Origin: Corynebacterium suranareeae
GTDB lineage: Bacteria > Actinomycetota > Actinomycetes > Mycobacteriales > Mycobacteriaceae
Length of the DNA: 64,000 bases
Direction: 5' to 3'
NCBI RefSeq assembly: GCF_002355155.1
Contig: NZ_AP017369.1
Location: 1,364,001-1,428,000, forward strand
Every line of letters starts with the position of its first letter. The stretch's first letter is position 1. This document shows positions 35,628-44,697 of the stretch, in pieces. A program made the translations under genes and the position numbers. The notes under the pieces are model-generated. The model was given only the letters and a program-made list of their open reading frames with translations. It was not told where the DNA came from and searched no databases.

Positions 35628-38600
35628 TAGTACTGCACCTCCTGGGAGCGGCGACGAATTCTGGTGACCTCATCGCGGTTGTTTCCTGTTGGTCCGATGT
35701 AGTTGAAGCCATACGTTAAGTGGCCGTAGCCACCGGCAACATGGACCGGCTTAATCATGATTCGAGTAAGAGAGTTGTGGGTACCACCACGTCGACCTGA
35801 CTTTTCATTCAGTGGCGTACCAGCAGTGCGTTCCTGAGCGTGGTTCATAAACACGGTGCCTTCAGGAATACGGTGGGAGACAACAGCGCGGGCAGAGACA
35901 ACACCGTTGCGGTTATAAGCCTCGATCCAATCGTTGTCCGCGATGCCGAGCTTTTCTGCGTCCTTATTAGACATCCAAATCACCTGGCCACCACGTGAAA
36001 TAGACAGCACATGCAGGTTGTCGTAGTACTGCGAGTGAATTGACCACTTGTTGTGCGGGGTGAGGTAACGCACGGTTACTTCCGGTTCACCATCACTGCC
36101 GGTAACTGATTGACCGGGGCCTACTTCACCATTGATATGGATCTTGTCCAACGGTGGCCTAAAGATAGGCAATTGCTCGCCGTAATCAATAAACCAATCG
36201 TGATCCAAGTAGTAGTGCATGCGACCAGACAGAGTGTGCCATGGTTTGTCGTATTCAAGGTTGATGGAAAACGCGGTGTAGCGACGCCCGTCCTTCTTTG
36301 AACCTGTCCACTCAGGTGACGTAATCACCTCAGCGGGGCGTTCCTTAACCATGTCCCAGTTAATCCGCGTGCCTTCATGATCAGCAATGAGATCCATCAT
36401 GTCTGTGCCCACGCGAGCGCCCTGGTTCTTGAAACCTTCCGCAGCAACCTCACCATTGGATACACCACTTAAGTGCAAAATCATCTCAATGGCCTTGACC
36501 GCTGAATCAAGCCGTGGCCGTTCACCGGCAGACTCAGTCATGGAGGTGCCGTTGATCAGCGCCAACTCCTCAGTCTGCTTAGTCACGTTAAAGGCAGTGC
36601 CGTGCGTACCCGTTCCCGCCTTGGCGGTGAGTGGTCCCAAGTGTGTCCACTTTTCATAGACCTTGGAGTAATCGCGCTCCACGGGGATGATCTTTGCCAT
36701 GGTTTTACCTGGAATAAGACCAACCTCATCGATATCTGGCACGATACCGCCAGGCATATTCAGCTCATCAGGGGAGTCATGGGCAATCGGTGCGGTAATC
36801 ACATCGGTTTGGGTGCCCAACCACGTTGCTGCCTGAGAGGAGAATTCCTTGGCTAGATCGTGGAAAACTTCCCAGTCAGTGCGGGTTTCCCATGGTGGGT
36901 TGATCGCCGCATTGAAGGAGTGAATAAATGGGTGCATATCCGTGGTGGATAGATCATGCTTTTCATACCAGGTTGCTGCCGGCAGCACGATATCCGAGAC
37001 CAAGGTGGTGGACGTGTTGCGGAAGTCCGTGGTCAGCATCAAATCAAGCTTGCCTTCCGGGGCCTTATCCCGCCACACCATGGAACTTGGTCGATCCTCT
37101 GGTGCGTTTTCTTCCGCAGTGGCATCAGAATCCACACCCAACATATGACGGAGGAAAAACTCTGTGCCCTTGGCTGAAGAGCCCATGAGGTTTGTGCGCC
37201 AGTTGAGCAAAATGCGTGGCCAGTTTTCTGGTGCATCTGGATCCTCGCACGCAAACTGCAGATCGCCATCTGTTAGTTGCTGAACAATATGGTCAGATAC
37301 AGATACACCCTTTTCTTGTGCCTCTTGGCTCAAGATAAGTGGATTGCGGTTGAATTGTGGGAAGGATGGCATCCATCCACGTTTCATTGATTCGATCAAC
37401 GTATCCGCGGTCATCTTGTCGCCCACTGTGCCACGATTAGCAAGAGGGGAGGCAAGACGGTTAGCGCGGGTGTTGTCATACCTCCACTGATCAGTTGTCA
37501 GGTAGTAGAAACCGGTGGTGATCATCTGACGAGGTGGACGCTGCCAGTCTGTGGCAAAAGCATATTGTGCCCAACCGTTAGCAGGGCGTAGCTTTTCCTG
37601 GCCAACGTAGTGAGCCCAACCGCCACCATTAACACCTTGAGTGCCACACATAGATGTCAGTGCCAAGAAGGTGCGGTAAATGGAATCAGCATGGAAATAG
37701 TGGTTGACACCAGCACCCATGATGATTTGGGAACGTCCCTTGGAATCATCAGCATTTTGCGCAAACTCACGACCCAAGCGGATCGCCTGATTTGCTGGAA
37801 CTCCAGTCAGTTCCTCTTGCCATGCAGGAGTACCCATGACTGGGTCTTGGAAATCCTTCGGCCATTCACCAGGAAGATTCAGCTCTTCGCGGTTGACACC
37901 GTAGTGGGCAAGCAACACGTCGAAGACCGTGGTGAACTTCCGGCCGTTTAGCGTGATGGTGGGAACTCCACGGCTAATGGTGCCCGCACCGACCGGTCCT
38001 TCCTGCGATTCGGATGCTGGAAGATCAAAGCGAGGGAATAAGACTTCGGCGCTAGATGTATCTGTCTGAACATCTGCAATGGTCATTACTGGATCCACAC
38101 CATCTAGGCGCAGATTCCACTTACCCATGCCTTCTTCACCCCAACGGTCAGCAACTGTGCCACCAGGATCTACAACAGAGCCGTCTTTTTGCAAGACCAA
38201 CAGACGGTGAGTGGCATTTGGGGTAGCTGCAAGGTCAGGCGAAATATCTAAAGCGCGATCAGCTGTGAGGAATTTACCTGGGGTATAGGTGCCATCGCCA
38301 CGTTCATCCAATTCCACCAAGAATGGGGAATCGGTGTATTTGCGCATGTAATCCATGAAGTATGGAGTCTTTTTATCGACATGGAACTCTTTCAAGATCA
38401 CATGCCCCATGGCAAAAGCCAAAGCACCATCTGTGCCTGGGTGAATGCGAGCCCATTCATCAGCAAACTTGGTGGAATCCGCAAAATCAGGGGAGACAAC
38501 AACAACCTTGGTGCCCTTGTAGCGAGCCTCCACCATGAAGTGGGAATCGGGTGTGCGGGTAACAGGGATATTAGAACCCCACATCATGAGGTAGCTGGAG

Positions 38601-39367
38601 TTGTACCAGTCGCCAGATTCTGGGACATCTGTTTGATCGCCAAATGTTTGCGGCGATGCCGGTGGGAGGTCTGCGTACCAATCGTAGAAGGACAGAGCTA
38701 CGCCACCGATCATTTGCAAGAACCTGGTACCTGCACCATAGGACACCTGCGACATTGCCGGAATAACAGTAAATCCATGAATGCGGTCTGGTCCATACTG
38801 GCGGATCGTGTACACATGGGCTGCGGCAGCAATTTCCATGGCCTCTTCATATTGCACACGGATCAATCCACCCTTGCCTCGTTGAGAGACATAGGCATTG
38901 CGTTTTTCAGGTGTTTCTACAATGTCACGCCACGCAAGCACTGGGTCGCCTAGACGCTCCTTAGCTTCGCGGTACATATCAACCAACACGCCACGCACAT
39001 ATGGGTAACGAATGCGGGTAGGCGAGTAGGTGTACCAAGAAAATGATGCACCACGAGGGCAGCCGCGAGGTTCATAATCAGGCATGTCAGCGCCGGTAGT
39101 GGGATAATCAACCGCCTGTGATTCCCACGTGATCACGCCATCTTTGACGTAGACCTTCCAGGAACAAGAACCGGTGCAGTTCACACCGTGGGTAGAACGA
39201 ACGACCTTATCGAAAGCCCAGCGATTACGATAAAACACATCTGCTTGACGTCCACCCTGGAGGAAAATTTGTTGGCCTTCTGAACCGACTTTTCCTTTTC
39301 TTAAGAAACTGCCGAGCTTAAAGAGCGGATTGATCTTGTCTGACTGAGACTGAGTAGTTGTAGTCAT
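35627..39367 (-). CDS. narG: Nitrate reductase alpha subunit NarG
   Basis: The 1246-aa catalytic subunit reduces nitrate to nitrite at a molybdenum bis-MGD cofactor. The N-terminal FS0 cluster ligands are His60, Cys64, Cys68 and Cys103 (STHGVNCTGSC ... PRGCPRGASF), with the His ligand typical of NarG. The stretch SSYLMMWGSNIPVTRTPD carries the expected Mo-ligating Asp region. No twin-arginine signal is needed or seen as the enzyme faces the cytoplasm. GAAAGGCC precedes the ATG, 16 nt after the narK stop. It depends on Mo cofactor made by mog, moeA, moaA and mobA nearby. Confidence 0.97.
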   Translation of the reverse strand: MTTTTQSQSDKINPLFKLGSFLRKGKVGSEGQQIFLQGGRQADVFYRNRWAFDKVVRSTHGVNCTGSCSWKVYVKDGVITWESQAVDYPTTGADMPDYEPRGCPRGASFSWYTYSPTRIRYPYVRGVLVDMYREAKERLGDPVLAWRDIVETPEKRNAYVSQRGKGGLIRVQYEEAMEIAAAAHVYTIRQYGPDRIHGFTVIPAMSQVSYGAGTRFLQMIGGVALSFYDWYADLPPASPQTFGDQTDVPESGDWYNSSYLMMWGSNIPVTRTPDSHFMVEARYKGTKVVVVSPDFADSTKFADEWARIHPGTDGALAFAMGHVILKEFHVDKKTPYFMDYMRKYTDSPFLVELDERGDGTYTPGKFLTADRALDISPDLAATPNATHRLLVLQKDGSVVDPGGTVADRWGEEGMGKWNLRLDGVDPVMTIADVQTDTSSAEVLFPRFDLPASESQEGPVGAGTISRGVPTITLNGRKFTTVFDVLLAHYGVNREELNLPGEWPKDFQDPVMGTPAWQEELTGVPANQAIRLGREFAQNADDSKGRSQIIMGAGVNHYFHADSIYRTFLALTSMCGTQGVNGGGWAHYVGQEKLRPANGWAQYAFATDWQRPPRQMITTGFYYLTTDQWRYDNTRANRLASPLANRGTVGDKMTADTLIESMKRGWMPSFPQFNRNPLILSQEAQEKGVSVSDHIVQQLTDGDLQFACEDPDAPENWPRILLNWRTNLMGSSAKGTEFFLRHMLGVDSDATAEENAPEDRPSSMVWRDKAPEGKLDLMLTTDFRNTSTTLVSDIVLPAATWYEKHDLSTTDMHPFIHSFNAAINPPWETRTDWEVFHDLAKEFSSQAATWLGTQTDVITAPIAHDSPDELNMPGGIVPDIDEVGLIPGKTMAKIIPVERDYSKVYEKWTHLGPLTAKAGTGTHGTAFNVTKQTEELALINGTSMTESAGERPRLDSAVKAIEMILHLSGVSNGEVAAEGFKNQGARVGTDMMDLIADHEGTRINWDMVKERPAEVITSPEWTGSKKDGRRYTAFSINLEYDKPWHTLSGRMHYYLDHDWFIDYGEQLPIFRPPLDKIHINGEVGPGQSVTGSDGEPEVTVRYLTPHNKWSIHSQYYDNLHVLSISRGGQVIWMSNKDAEKLGIADNDWIEAYNRNGVVSARAVVSHRIPEGTVFMNHAQERTAGTPLNEKSGRRGGTHNSLTRIMIKPVHVAGGYGHLTYGFNYIGPTGNNRDEVTRIRRRSQEVQY

Positions 39368-39383
39368 GGATTGGCCTTTCGGT

Positions 39384-40736
39384 TTATCCCGGGAATGGAG
39401 CGTTCGGGCGAGCGTAGTAAATCCAGGTCAAAGCAGTGGCAATGATGAAGAACACCACGCAGCCCCAGAAAAACGCCACGGTAGGAGTAACAGAGAGCAA
39501 GACACCGACGACGAACGGACCAAAGGCACCAATAGCACCTGTCCAGCCGATCACGCCACCAGCTTGGCGTTTAGGCAAAATCATGGGCATCTGTTTGAAA
39601 GTTCCGGCATTGCCAAGACCGGTGAAGAAGAACAAAGCAAGCATGGACCACAAAAATGGCCAAAAATCATCGGGAGTTTCAGCCTTAGACAAGAAGATCG
39701 CAGCTGCTGCAGTAGCGATGATCATGCCTATGCCACCGACAAAGGTCCAGATAGCACCGCCGTATTTATCACACAACGGCCCCCATGCAGCGCGGACTAA
39801 AGCACCAATGAGTGGTCCAAGGAACGCGAAGGTTGCACCAGCGTGAAGCATTTCAGCAGGATAAGACTCTGCCATCTCAGATGCGATGCCGAAGTTGTTG
39901 TTGATAATCAGGCCAAACTGAGCGGCAAAACCGGCAAATGCACCGAATGTCATGAGGTAGATGACAGATAAGATCCACGTGTTCTTATTGCCAAAAATAT
40001 CAATCTGCTGGCGGAAGTTAGCTGTAACGGGCACATCTTTGAGGAAAAGGAAGGCAAGTACTGCTGCAAGAATTGTCCATGGAACCAGCACGATCGCGGC
40101 ATTGTGGACAAATACTGTGGTGCCTTCCTCAGTGCGCTGTGGGGTAAGGAACCCAATGCCGAGCAGGCCGAAACCCATCACCCAGGGCCCCATGAACTGA
40201 ATCAGGGAAACACCTAAGTTTCCGACACCTGCCTGCACGCCGAGCGCAGTTCCCGACATAGCTTTAGGGAAGAAATACCCGGTAGATGGCATATAGCCAG
40301 AGAACACGCCGCCACCGATACCGGTTAAGGCAGCAAGAGTTAACAGCCACCAATAGGGAGTGTCAGCATCTTGGACAGCTAGGAACCATCCAAACATAGG
40401 GATTAAAAATAGTGAGGAAGAAATTCCGACCAACTTGCGGGTTCCAAGAACCGGTGGCAGGAACATGTAAATCAGTCTGATGAGTCCGCCGGCTAGTCCA
40501 GGGATAGAAGCGAGCCAATAAAGCTGACTTGCTGAAAGATCAAAACCGATGCGATTTAATAGGGGAGCGATGGCTGAAACTAGATACCAAACACAAAACC
40601 CGATGATCATGGAGAAGGTCGTTATTGCGAGGGTTCGCCATGCTATTTTCGAGTCCCAATGTTCAGGATCTTCTGGATCCCACCCTTGAAGAACAACGCC
40701 TTTGGTGTTGAGTTGCGTCACGTTATGCCTCTTCAT
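39384..40736 (-). CDS. narK: Nitrate/nitrite transporter NarK
   Basis: This major-facilitator protein has about 12 helices and 450 aa from ATG 40736, the start I prefer; a TTG at 40772 adds 12 residues. Neither has a strong ribosome site. The NarK signatures are present: the first helices include YWLASIPGLAGGLIRLIYMF, and GVQAGVGNLGVSLIQ and GLGNAGTFKQMP are the two nitrate-signature motifs. It imports nitrate and/or exports nitrite for NarGHI. It heads the nar operon, with the promoter between it and the divergent mog gene. Confidence 0.93.
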   Translation of the reverse strand: MKRHNVTQLNTKGVVLQGWDPEDPEHWDSKIAWRTLAITTFSMIIGFCVWYLVSAIAPLLNRIGFDLSASQLYWLASIPGLAGGLIRLIYMFLPPVLGTRKLVGISSSLFLIPMFGWFLAVQDADTPYWWLLTLAALTGIGGGVFSGYMPSTGYFFPKAMSGTALGVQAGVGNLGVSLIQFMGPWVMGFGLLGIGFLTPQRTEEGTTVFVHNAAIVLVPWTILAAVLAFLFLKDVPVTANFRQQIDIFGNKNTWILSVIYLMTFGAFAGFAAQFGLIINNNFGIASEMAESYPAEMLHAGATFAFLGPLIGALVRAAWGPLCDKYGGAIWTFVGGIGMIIATAAAAIFLSKAETPDDFWPFLWSMLALFFFTGLGNAGTFKQMPMILPKRQAGGVIGWTGAIGAFGPFVVGVLLSVTPTVAFFWGCVVFFIIATALTWIYYARPNAPFPG

Positions 40737-40840
40737 GGTTATGTGGAAGGGCTTTCCAACAAGCCCGTCCAATGGCTGTGATAACTCTTAAGATAACAGC
40801 TCTGACCTGGGCTTGTCTATTTTTTAAACGGTAAAACCCG

Positions 40841-40854
40841 TACTTAATTAAGTA
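40841..40854. promoter_or_regulatory. Perfect 14-bp palindrome in the narK-mog divergent promoter region
   Basis: TACTTAATTAAGTA is a perfect palindrome 105 nt from the narK ATG and 127 nt from the mog ATG. A related TACTAAATTAGGT is at 31929-31941, upstream of arnR. It is a candidate site for ArnR or another nar regulator, by position only. Confidence 0.45.
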
Positions 40855-40980
40855 ACATAAATGTGTCGTAAATTGCTTTATGCAGGTAGTTGCATTTGTG
40901 TTTATATCAACATTTGAAAAACGGAAAAAATATTTAAACTGGAAAAGGGGGATTAAATACCCCCGCTTGAGGAGAAAGTG

Positions 40981-41469
40981 ATGCCCGTACAGACCAAAAA
41001 CCTTCAAGGTTGCGTCATTGTTGTGTCCGATCGGATTAAATCGGGCGAAAGAATCGACAAAGCCGGACCCATTGCCACCGAACTACTGAAAGAAGCAGGC
41101 ATTGAAATTTCCTATTTCACAGTCGTGGAAGAAGGATACGAATCCGTCCACCAAGAGCTCACCAAAGCGGTGGCGCGCCGGGACCGCGTGATAATCACCA
41201 TCGGTGGCACAGGAGTAGGCCCTAGGAACCGAACTCCAGAGGCAACAGAGCCGTTTATCGATACCCAACTGCCCGGCTTGATGACTCAGATTTTGTTTTC
41301 CGGATTATCCAATACCGCGCAGGCCGGATTATCACGGGGATTGGTCGGTCTAACAGCGCGGGATTCCACCGCTAGTTTGATTGTTAATGCACCGAGTTCT
41401 TCCGGCGGTGTGCGCGATGCGCTCGGAGTGGTATGCCCACTTCTGGGTCAGATTTTTGAGCGTCTCTAA
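40981..41469 (+). CDS. mog: Molybdopterin adenylyltransferase Mog/MoaB-type
   Basis: The 162-aa enzyme adenylates molybdopterin before molybdenum insertion by MoeA. It has the MoCF fold: VVSDRIKSGERIDKAGP near the N terminus, the GGTGVGPRNRTPEAT active-site loop (about 78-92), and NAPSSSGGVRDALGV near the end. ATG 40981 is preferred over the GTG at 40978, since GAGGAG lies ~8 nt upstream. It is divergent from narK, so both may share control. It should act with moeA on the opposite strand. Confidence 0.9.
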   Translation: MPVQTKNLQGCVIVVSDRIKSGERIDKAGPIATELLKEAGIEISYFTVVEEGYESVHQELTKAVARRDRVIITIGGTGVGPRNRTPEATEPFIDTQLPGLMTQILFSGLSNTAQAGLSRGLVGLTARDSTASLIVNAPSSSGGVRDALGVVCPLLGQIFERL

Positions 41470-41504
41470 GTTCACTACTCTGTAATCAATCCAATCGCCA
41501 GCTT

Positions 41505-42515
41505 CTAACCTGCCACCGGCCAGACGTATTTGAGCATGTCATCCCAAGAAATCACACCAAGCATGGTTTCACCATCGGCTGACACAACGGCGCCGATTTG
41601 TTCGTTTTCAGCTCGCATGAGTTCAAGTGCCTCTTGGATGGTGGTGTTTTCTGACACGGTCAGAATTGGCCTAGACCAAGCTGAAGCCTGGGCGTCCTTG
41701 CTTGCATCCAAAGTGTCGCGCACGTGGATGACGTGGGGGATTGAGTGGGAGGGGGCGTCGATAAGCACTCGTAAATTCCCGGAACGCTTCGCTGTGCTTT
41801 GAACCTGTGCAACCGTGGCGGTGGCGCGCAACGGTTCAAAGGGGGTGCGCAGCATCTGGCTGACCGTTGTTTTCTCAAGCGCAATGATGCCACTGATTTG
41901 TGTGGCGGATCGTGCGTCGAGGGCGCCGGTTTTGTGGGAGTGCTCGACAAGGGCGTGCAGCGTATCGGCATCATAGCCACCAGCTGCAGCACGGTCGATA
42001 GGTGTTTCGCCGGCTTTTCGGACCAAGGCATTGGCCATTTTATTGATCCATTGCAGCAAGGGTCGAAGGAGGTTGATAAAACCTCGGGCGGGAAGCGCGA
42101 TTGTTCGAAGAGCGGTTTCGGGGTGTGCAATCGCCCAGGACTTTGGTGCCATTTCGCCGATAACCAGGTGCAGGAATGTGACGATGAACAGGGACAAAAT
42201 AAACGCGATGATATCGGCTGCCACCAGCGGGATATTGGCAAGCTCGAACAACGGCATCATTGCGTGGTGGACCCATGGCTTGGTGATCGCTCCGAGTGCA
42301 AAAGTGACCACGGTGATGCCCAATTGGGCACCGGCCAACATGAGGGTCAATTCGTTGAGGCTGCGCAGGGCAGCTCTGGAGGACCTGGATGTTTCAACAG
42401 TGTCTTCCAGGCGATTTCGGCGAGCTGCGAGAAGTGCGAACTCAATGATCACGAAGAATGCGGATAAAACAATGAGCACAATGGTGACGGGCAAAGCAAC
42501 ATACCAATGCATCAT
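41505..42515 (-). CDS. DUF21/CBS-domain membrane protein (CNNM/HlyC-like), short
   Basis: This 336-aa protein has a DUF21 membrane domain (residues about 1-180, roughly four helices, with ALGAITKPW and IGEMAPKSWAIAHPE motifs) then a pair of CBS domains (about 205-335). It lacks the C-terminal CorC/HlyC domain found in its neighbour. Such proteins are linked to Mg2+/Co2+ export or to magnesium homeostasis. The start lies 3 nt after the upstream gene's stop, with AGGAG in the overlap, so the two DUF21 proteins are made together and may form heterodimers. Confidence 0.85.
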   Translation of the reverse strand: MMHWYVALPVTIVLIVLSAFFVIIEFALLAARRNRLEDTVETSRSSRAALRSLNELTLMLAGAQLGITVVTFALGAITKPWVHHAMMPLFELANIPLVAADIIAFILSLFIVTFLHLVIGEMAPKSWAIAHPETALRTIALPARGFINLLRPLLQWINKMANALVRKAGETPIDRAAAGGYDADTLHALVEHSHKTGALDARSATQISGIIALEKTTVSQMLRTPFEPLRATATVAQVQSTAKRSGNLRVLIDAPSHSIPHVIHVRDTLDASKDAQASAWSRPILTVSENTTIQEALELMRAENEQIGAVVSADGETMLGVISWDDMLKYVWPVAG

Positions 42516-42518
42516 GAT

Positions 42519-43934
42519 CTAGGAGGTCTCCTCTTGGACAGGCTGGTCTAGCTCAACTAATTTCAGTGCCAATTTGGACGGCACATTTCGCTCCACGTCT
42601 AAAACAGTGATGCGCAAAAGCCGCTGCGTCGGAGCGGAGCTGTTGAGGTAATCATCGGGTTCTAGCTCGAGGGAAATATCTACCACGTCACCTGCACTAA
42701 GCAGAGAATTAGCGCGATCGAACAACAGCCCAGAGATAGTTTCATAATCGCCTTCGGGAAGATCATGGCGAATGGCTCGTTCGACCTCATCTACAGGAGT
42801 GTCACCATCAATTAACCATTCATCCACACTGGTGGGGGTGATTTCTTCTGTGGATTCAGTGTCGTGCTCATCGGTGACATCGCCGAGGATTTCTTCTGCC
42901 AAGTCCTCCAGGGTGACAATGCCAATGAACCCGCCATATTCATCAATCACGCAGGCAAGTTTCTCCTCACGATCTTGAAGCTCTGTGACCACATCAGGCA
43001 GTGACATAAATTCTGGAACCACGACTGGTTTAGACATCAGCTCAGTTACTGGAGTGTCATTGGAAACCACGGTGGAAAACTCGGTGGAAAACTCAGTGGA
43101 AACTTCAGTGCCCAAAATATCAAGCAGGCTGATCACACCGACTGGCACGTGGTTTTCATCAATGACAGGGTAGCGCGTATGCGCAACAGCCATGAGAGAT
43201 CGGACCTCGTTGATGGTGGTGTCAGGATCAACCACACCCACACGCGACCGCGGAATCATCGCATGGCCCACATCATGGGTGGGAAAATCCAAAAGACGAT
43301 CTAATGACAGTGACGTGGAATCATCCAAATCACCACTGTCCCTAGAGGAAGCAACAATGTGGGGGAGATCTTTTGTAGTGGCTGAGGAATCTACATCTTC
43401 CACCGGTTCGATTCGCAGCAACTTCAAGAGGGCGTTTGAGGAGAGATCGAAAAATTTAATCAACCAGCCAGTTAATTTGAGATACCAGGTGGTCGAAGGT
43501 GCAAGTGCCAGAGCAGATTTCAGTGGGGCAGCGATGGTATAGTTCTTAGGGAAAAGTTCACCAAAAATCATCTGCACAATGGTGGAAATAGCCAGAGCTA
43601 AGATGGTGCCCACAGAAATAGAAACCGCGGTTGGAATTCCTACGCCACCGAGCATGACACCCAATGCGTTGCCCACTAAAGGCTCTGCAACAAAACCAAC
43701 CAACAGGCCGGTTACGGTAATACCAAGCTGAGCTCCAGAGAGCATGAACGATGTACGGTTTGTGATTTTGAGTGCGCGTTGAGCTTTTTTATCACCGGAA
43801 TCTGCTAAAGTACGCAGCTCATTCCTATCAACGGACATGTAGGCAAATTCTTGGGCCACGAACAATCCGTTGAGGATGATGATCGCCCCAATGATCACCA
43901 ATCCGGCAAGCAAAGACAAAATAGCTGTTAACAA
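42519..43934 (-). CDS. DUF21/CBS/CorC_HlyC-domain membrane protein
   Basis: This 471-aa protein has three domains: DUF21 membrane (about 1-190), two CBS (about 205-330, DEYGGFIGIVTLEDLAEEILG near its end), and a CorC_HlyC transporter-associated domain (about 345-440, with WLIDGDTPVDEVERAI). Acidic insertions such as EHDTESTEE lie between the CBS and the last domain. The start is TTG 43934, with AGGTGA upstream. The leader upstream contains a hairpin. Members are called hemolysin-like or magnesium/cobalt efflux proteins; a metal function is likely but unproven here. The second, shorter DUF21 gene follows 3 nt later. Confidence 0.87.
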   Translation of the reverse strand: MLTAILSLLAGLVIIGAIIILNGLFVAQEFAYMSVDRNELRTLADSGDKKAQRALKITNRTSFMLSGAQLGITVTGLLVGFVAEPLVGNALGVMLGGVGIPTAVSISVGTILALAISTIVQMIFGELFPKNYTIAAPLKSALALAPSTTWYLKLTGWLIKFFDLSSNALLKLLRIEPVEDVDSSATTKDLPHIVASSRDSGDLDDSTSLSLDRLLDFPTHDVGHAMIPRSRVGVVDPDTTINEVRSLMAVAHTRYPVIDENHVPVGVISLLDILGTEVSTEFSTEFSTVVSNDTPVTELMSKPVVVPEFMSLPDVVTELQDREEKLACVIDEYGGFIGIVTLEDLAEEILGDVTDEHDTESTEEITPTSVDEWLIDGDTPVDEVERAIRHDLPEGDYETISGLLFDRANSLLSAGDVVDISLELEPDDYLNSSAPTQRLLRITVLDVERNVPSKLALKLVELDQPVQEETS

Positions 43935-44133
43935 GGTTTCACCTGCCTCAACACTTTGGAAGAAAAAGTGTGGACAGGCCAGATAGATCGTGCAGGAGGC
44001 TCCATACGGAGTCTAAACCTCATTCATTTTCGTTGGTGTAAAAGCAGCGTGAGTTTTACGTGCTCTATTCCAAGGTGTGGAATGTGATTTAGTGTACAGA
44101 AAACTTCAGAGACATCTGTCACTGCCGGGAAAA
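43935..44133. other. Leader of the DUF21 pair with hairpins
   Basis: On the minus strand, CCTG...CACACTTT and AAAGTGTTG...CAGG pair around TTCTTCC just before the TTG start, partly covering the ribosome site. Further out, GACTCC-GTAT-GGAGCC is a small stem at about 44000-44015. A metal-responsive leader is conceivable, but I could not match a known riboswitch class. Confidence 0.4.
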
Positions 44134-44697
44134 TTAGTCGGCGTCAGGGAGCGAAACTTCACCTAAACTTTGCAGCTCAGCGACCGTATCGTAGTCTTTT
44201 TCAGAGCCATTTCCTTTGACTTCAATAATGTGGGTTACTTGCTTCAACAACGCTTTTGCTGGTCGATTTCTGGTCTCTCCCATGCTGTCTAACGCCAGCT
44301 TCAAGCTTTGCGTGCGCCACAAAGCGCAAAGCGGTTGCACCCATCCATCTTGACTTAACGTCACAGCCACATCCGCCTCACCAATGTCCAAGGAGAGCGC
44401 GGGAAGCATTTCTGCAGAATACGGCGCATCAACGGCCAGGACAGCGGTGAACTCATCACTCGTCCCAAACGCATCAAATCCAGCAGCAATTCCTGCTACC
44501 GGCCCACCTAACGGAGGATCCTCGCACACTGTCCGAACGCCAGGAATTTTGGCAGGGGAGACCACCACAATTTGATCTTTGGGATCCAGCCGAGACAGCA
44601 AAATATTAAGCAGCGAACGACCATCTACCTCCACGGCAGCTTTATTCACACCGCCCATGCGTTTTCCCTCGCCACCCGCAAGAATGATGATATTCAT
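44134..44697 (-). CDS. mobA: Molybdenum cofactor guanylyltransferase MobA
   Basis: The 187-aa nucleotidyltransferase adds GMP to Mo-molybdopterin to make the MGD form used by NarG. The GTP-binding loop is ILAGGEGKRMGGVNKA (about 5-20), and VLAVDAPY carries the metal-binding Asp. The start ATG abuts the moeA stop directly (TAGATG), so translation is coupled. Its place beside moeA, moaA and the nar operon strongly supports MobA over other sugar-nucleotide transferases. Confidence 0.92.
   Translation of the reverse strand: MNIIILAGGEGKRMGGVNKAAVEVDGRSLLNILLSRLDPKDQIVVVSPAKIPGVRTVCEDPPLGGPVAGIAAGFDAFGTSDEFTAVLAVDAPYSAEMLPALSLDIGEADVAVTLSQDGWVQPLCALWRTQSLKLALDSMGETRNRPAKALLKQVTHIIEVKGNGSEKDYDTVAELQSLGEVSLPDAD

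Noticed and set aside
40898..40913. GlxR (CRP-type) site at narK, TGTG...CAACA
   Set aside because: Only the outer bases fit; the right half TCACA is not matched.
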